DNA of 63,124 nucleotides, taken from positions 1-63,124 of the forward strand of contig BOKS01000019.1 in the NCBI GenBank assembly GCA_016861105.1. The letters run 5' to 3'. The notes under the pieces were generated by a model that saw only the letters and a program-made list of their open reading frames with translations, did not search any database and had not been told where the DNA came from. Below, piece after piece: positions 61,689 to 63,124 of this stretch (the first letter of the stretch is position 1; each line of letters begins with the position of its first letter). The stretch comes from Betaproteobacteria bacterium. Lineage in GTDB: Bacteria > Pseudomonadota > Gammaproteobacteria > Burkholderiales > Casimicrobiaceae. The translations under genes and the position numbers were made by a program.

Positions 61689-61877
61689 TCAGGGGCGCGC
61701 GAGCCCGGCGAGGTGGGCGAGGCCCTTGACGAAGATGCGCACGTGGGCCATCGGCCGCGCGCGCACCAGCGCGTTGTTCATGTACGCGTTCCAGGTGATC
61801 TTCTGGATGTCGGGATCGCGGCACAGGCGCACGAACTGCTCGCGCGGCCGGTCGCTGCCGTACCAGAACCACTGCAT
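61689..61877 (-). CDS. Small conserved-looking protein upstream of tspO
   Basis: This 62-residue frame begins MQWFWYGSDRPREQFVRLC and has the composition of a real protein, with aromatic residues, a KITWNAYMNNALVRARPMAH segment and no low complexity. It ends 9 bases before the tspO start codon, so it is likely the first gene of that unit. I do not recognise its family. An upstream extension of the frame to 62072 lacks this character. Confidence 0.5.
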   Translation of the reverse strand: MQWFWYGSDRPREQFVRLCRDPDIQKITWNAYMNNALVRARPMAHVRIFVKGLAHLAGLARP

Positions 61878-62076
61878 GATACCGAGGATGGCGAATGCGC
61901 GGCCGCGCTCCGCCGCCTGGGGCGACGCGCGAACCTCGCGACGCTCGCGCAGTGGGAGTGGATTCTGATCCTGCTCATCGTGATGGGGATCCCGGTCTGG
62001 CAGCTCGTGCCGGTGATCCGCGCGCAGAAGGACCGCGGCCGGCGCAAGTGACGCCGGCGGACGATGCAGCACTTCC

Positions 62077-62841
62077 CTAGCGCAGCGCGCCGAGCGCCCG
62101 CGCGACGAGCAGCCCGCCGTTGGCGACCAGCAGCACCGAGACGAGCCGCAGCACGCCCGGCGCCGACAGCGCGTGGTGCAGGCGGTTGCCGAGGCGCAGG
62201 CCCGCGAACATCAGCGGGATCATCATCGCCGCGAGCACCAGCATCGGCGCATCGAGCAGCAGGCCGCTGACGACGAACACGGCGATGCGTGTCCACACGC
62301 TGAACGTGACGAGGAGCGACGACGTGGCACGCAGCGCCGTCTTGTCGCGCAGCCGCGCCGACAGGTAGACCATGTAGATCGGGCCGCCGGTCCCGAACAG
62401 CACCGAGAACACGCCGCCGACGACCCCGATCGGCACGGACCACCACGGGTTCGCGCGCGACATCTTGCGCGCGCCGAGCCAGTGCCACACGCCGTACGCG
62501 CCGACGAACAGGCCGAGCGCGAGCATCGCCGGGGCGCGCGGCAGGTTCACGAGCACCGTCGCACCCAGCGCGATGCCGGCGAGCGCCGCGGGAAGAATGC
62601 GGCGGATCTCGGGCCACGCGGCGTCGCGCCACTGCGCCCGGCTGGCCGTCACGGTGGCCGCGCCGTCCAGCGTGGTGACGAACGGCACGGCGAACGTGAG
62701 CGGAAACGCGTGCGCGAGCAGCGGGACGGCGATGAGCGAAGAGCCGAATCCGGTCGCGCCGAACATCGTGTACGCGGCGAGGACGATCAGCGGCACGGCC
62801 GCGAGCACGGGCCAGGCGACGTCGGGAAGGGGGAGCGGCAA
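62077..62841 (-). CDS. TauE/SafE-family permease
   Basis: The 254-residue membrane protein has about eight helices and the two-repeat signature of TauE/SafE anion exporters: YTMFGATGFGSSLIAVPLLA and VGGVFSVLFGTGGPIYMVYLSARL. Members export sulfite, sulfoacetate or other organosulfur anions; the substrate here is not predictable. Confidence 0.9.
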   Translation of the reverse strand: MPLPLPDVAWPVLAAVPLIVLAAYTMFGATGFGSSLIAVPLLAHAFPLTFAVPFVTTLDGAATVTASRAQWRDAAWPEIRRILPAALAGIALGATVLVNLPRAPAMLALGLFVGAYGVWHWLGARKMSRANPWWSVPIGVVGGVFSVLFGTGGPIYMVYLSARLRDKTALRATSSLLVTFSVWTRIAVFVVSGLLLDAPMLVLAAMMIPLMFAGLRLGNRLHHALSAPGVLRLVSVLLVANGGLLVARALGALR

Positions 62842-62874
62842 GACGTGCGGCGAGTGCGGCGGACGGTGGCGTTT

Positions 62875-62903
62875 TTGACCCGTGTGCCCGGTTCTGCGAT
62901 AAT
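62875..62903 (+). promoter_or_regulatory. tRNA promoter with GC-rich discriminator
   Basis: TTGACC (62875-62880) and GATAAT (62898-62903) are 17 bases apart. The following CGCGGGC discriminator is GC-rich, as in stringently controlled stable-RNA promoters. The tRNA starts 11 bases after the -10 box. Confidence 0.85.
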
Positions 62904-62913
62904 CGCGGGCTTC

Positions 62914-62990
62914 GGCGAGCTAGCTCAGCTGGTTAGAGCAGAGGAATCATAATCCTTTGGTCCGGGGTTCGAGTCCCTGGCTCGCCACCA
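62914..62990 (+). tRNA. tRNA with CAU anticodon, probably elongator tRNA-Met
   Basis: This 77-base gene folds as a complete tRNA: acceptor GGCGAGC/GCTCGCC, D-arm GCTC...GAGC, anticodon stem GAGGA/TCCTT with loop ATCATAA (anticodon CAT), T-arm around GGTTCGAGTCC, and an encoded CCA. A CAU anticodon can be elongator Met, initiator Met or Ile2. The A-free acceptor start excludes the initiator pattern, and overall similarity to betaproteobacterial tRNA-Met favours elongator; Ile2 is not excluded. Confidence 0.9.
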
Positions 62991-63000
62991 ATTTCCCGAT

Positions 63001-63124
63001 TGTACGGACCGGACACATGGTTGACGGTTCGTACCTAAGACATCGGTAACACCCTCGGGCCGAACGGGTTGTCGAGGGGTTGCAGGGTCTTTTGCTCCAG
63101 GTCGATGTAGCCGAGATCGTAATG
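63001..63124. mobile_element. IS481-family insertion sequence, one end
   Basis: The element's outer end appears to be at about 63001, ten bases after the tRNA 3' CCA. It contains the end of the transposase gene. The other end and any target duplication are outside the window. Confidence 0.65.
63035..63124 (-). CDS. IS481-like transposase, C-terminal end (cut by window)
   Basis: The last 29 codons of a minus-strand frame read HYDLGYIDLEQKTLQPLDNP and end FGPRVLPMS, the characteristic C-terminus of IS481-group integrase-like transposases (compare DYDLGYFD...ENPFGPKVLPM). The gene continues beyond the window. A terminal inverted repeat probably begins near 63001 (TGTACGGACCGGACA). Confidence 0.82.
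   Translation of the reverse strand, partial: HYDLGYIDLEQKTLQPLDNPFGPRVLPMS

Noticed and set aside
61953..62051. A hydrophobic stretch WEWILILLIVMGIPVWQLVP and basic tail on the plus strand
   Set aside because: It looks like a small membrane peptide, but no ATG, GTG or TTG start lies in frame nearby, and it is antisense to the region upstream of the tspO unit.

Overview
The window is very GC-rich (about 70 percent by eye), densely coded on both strands, and looks like the chromosome of a betaproteobacterium, probably of Burkholderiales type. The evidence is the cyaY / lptM-lysA neighbourhood, a Bug-type tripartite tricarboxylate transporter, paired phasins, a lysine/alanine-rich histone H1-like protein and a gloB-methyltransferase-rnhA block. 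No phage, plasmid or CRISPR features are visible. The only mobile element is the end of an IS481-like transposase cut off by the right window edge.

Layout. (1) 1-10.4 kb holds housekeeping genes (cyaY, lptM, lysA, histone-like protein, mltD, gloB, methyltransferase, rnhA) and three poorly known proteins. A 117-bp tandem repeat with built-in hairpins follows cyaY. (2) 10.4-25.5 kb is a nearly complete fatty-acid catabolism block on the minus strand: TetR regulator, FadE, thiolase, FadJ-like enzyme, FadD, acyl-CoA thioesterase, FadL, then a second multifunctional enzyme with reversed domain order, a second thiolase and a chalcone-isomerase-like protein. A PsrA-type palindrome lies upstream of the regulator. 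(3) 25.8-29.6 kb carries a BCS1-like AAA ATPase, a bactofilin, an acidic repeat protein and an EamA transporter. (4) 29.7-43 kb is a neutral-lipid island: a PHA-system protein, an FFLEELY-type protein, a Tat-signal protein with a GMC alcohol oxidase, a phasin, a patatin, a TetR regulator, a TPR protein, a secreted SLH-like protein, a wax ester synthase/DGAT, an acyl-CoA-binding protein, a second phasin, a two-domain fatty acyl-CoA reductase and an alpha/beta hydrolase. Together these could make, coat, mobilise and re-oxidise wax esters. (5) 43-47.7 kb is a TctA/TctB/Bug carboxylate transporter with a cupin and a divergent LysR regulator. (6) 47.7-62.9 kb starts with a lipase and a diiron ferritin-like protein. 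It continues into a light/photo-oxidative-stress cluster built around a MerR-type regulator with CarH/LitR cobalamin signatures: FeS-type photolyase, glutathione peroxidase, FolE2, a flavin oxidoreductase, DUF1365, a CFA synthase, a chalcone-isomerase-like protein, an MFS carrier, a DUF3833 lipoprotein, an SDR, a SnoaL-like protein and TspO. (7) A TauE/SafE permease, a CAU-anticodon tRNA with a strong promoter and the IS fragment end the window.

The strongest themes are lipid metabolism (degradation and wax-ester storage within 30 kb) and a B12-photoreceptor-controlled membrane-protection operon whose genes are linked by 4-base start/stop overlaps. Several SD-less genes have TANNNT boxes directly before the start codon, which suggests leaderless transcripts.
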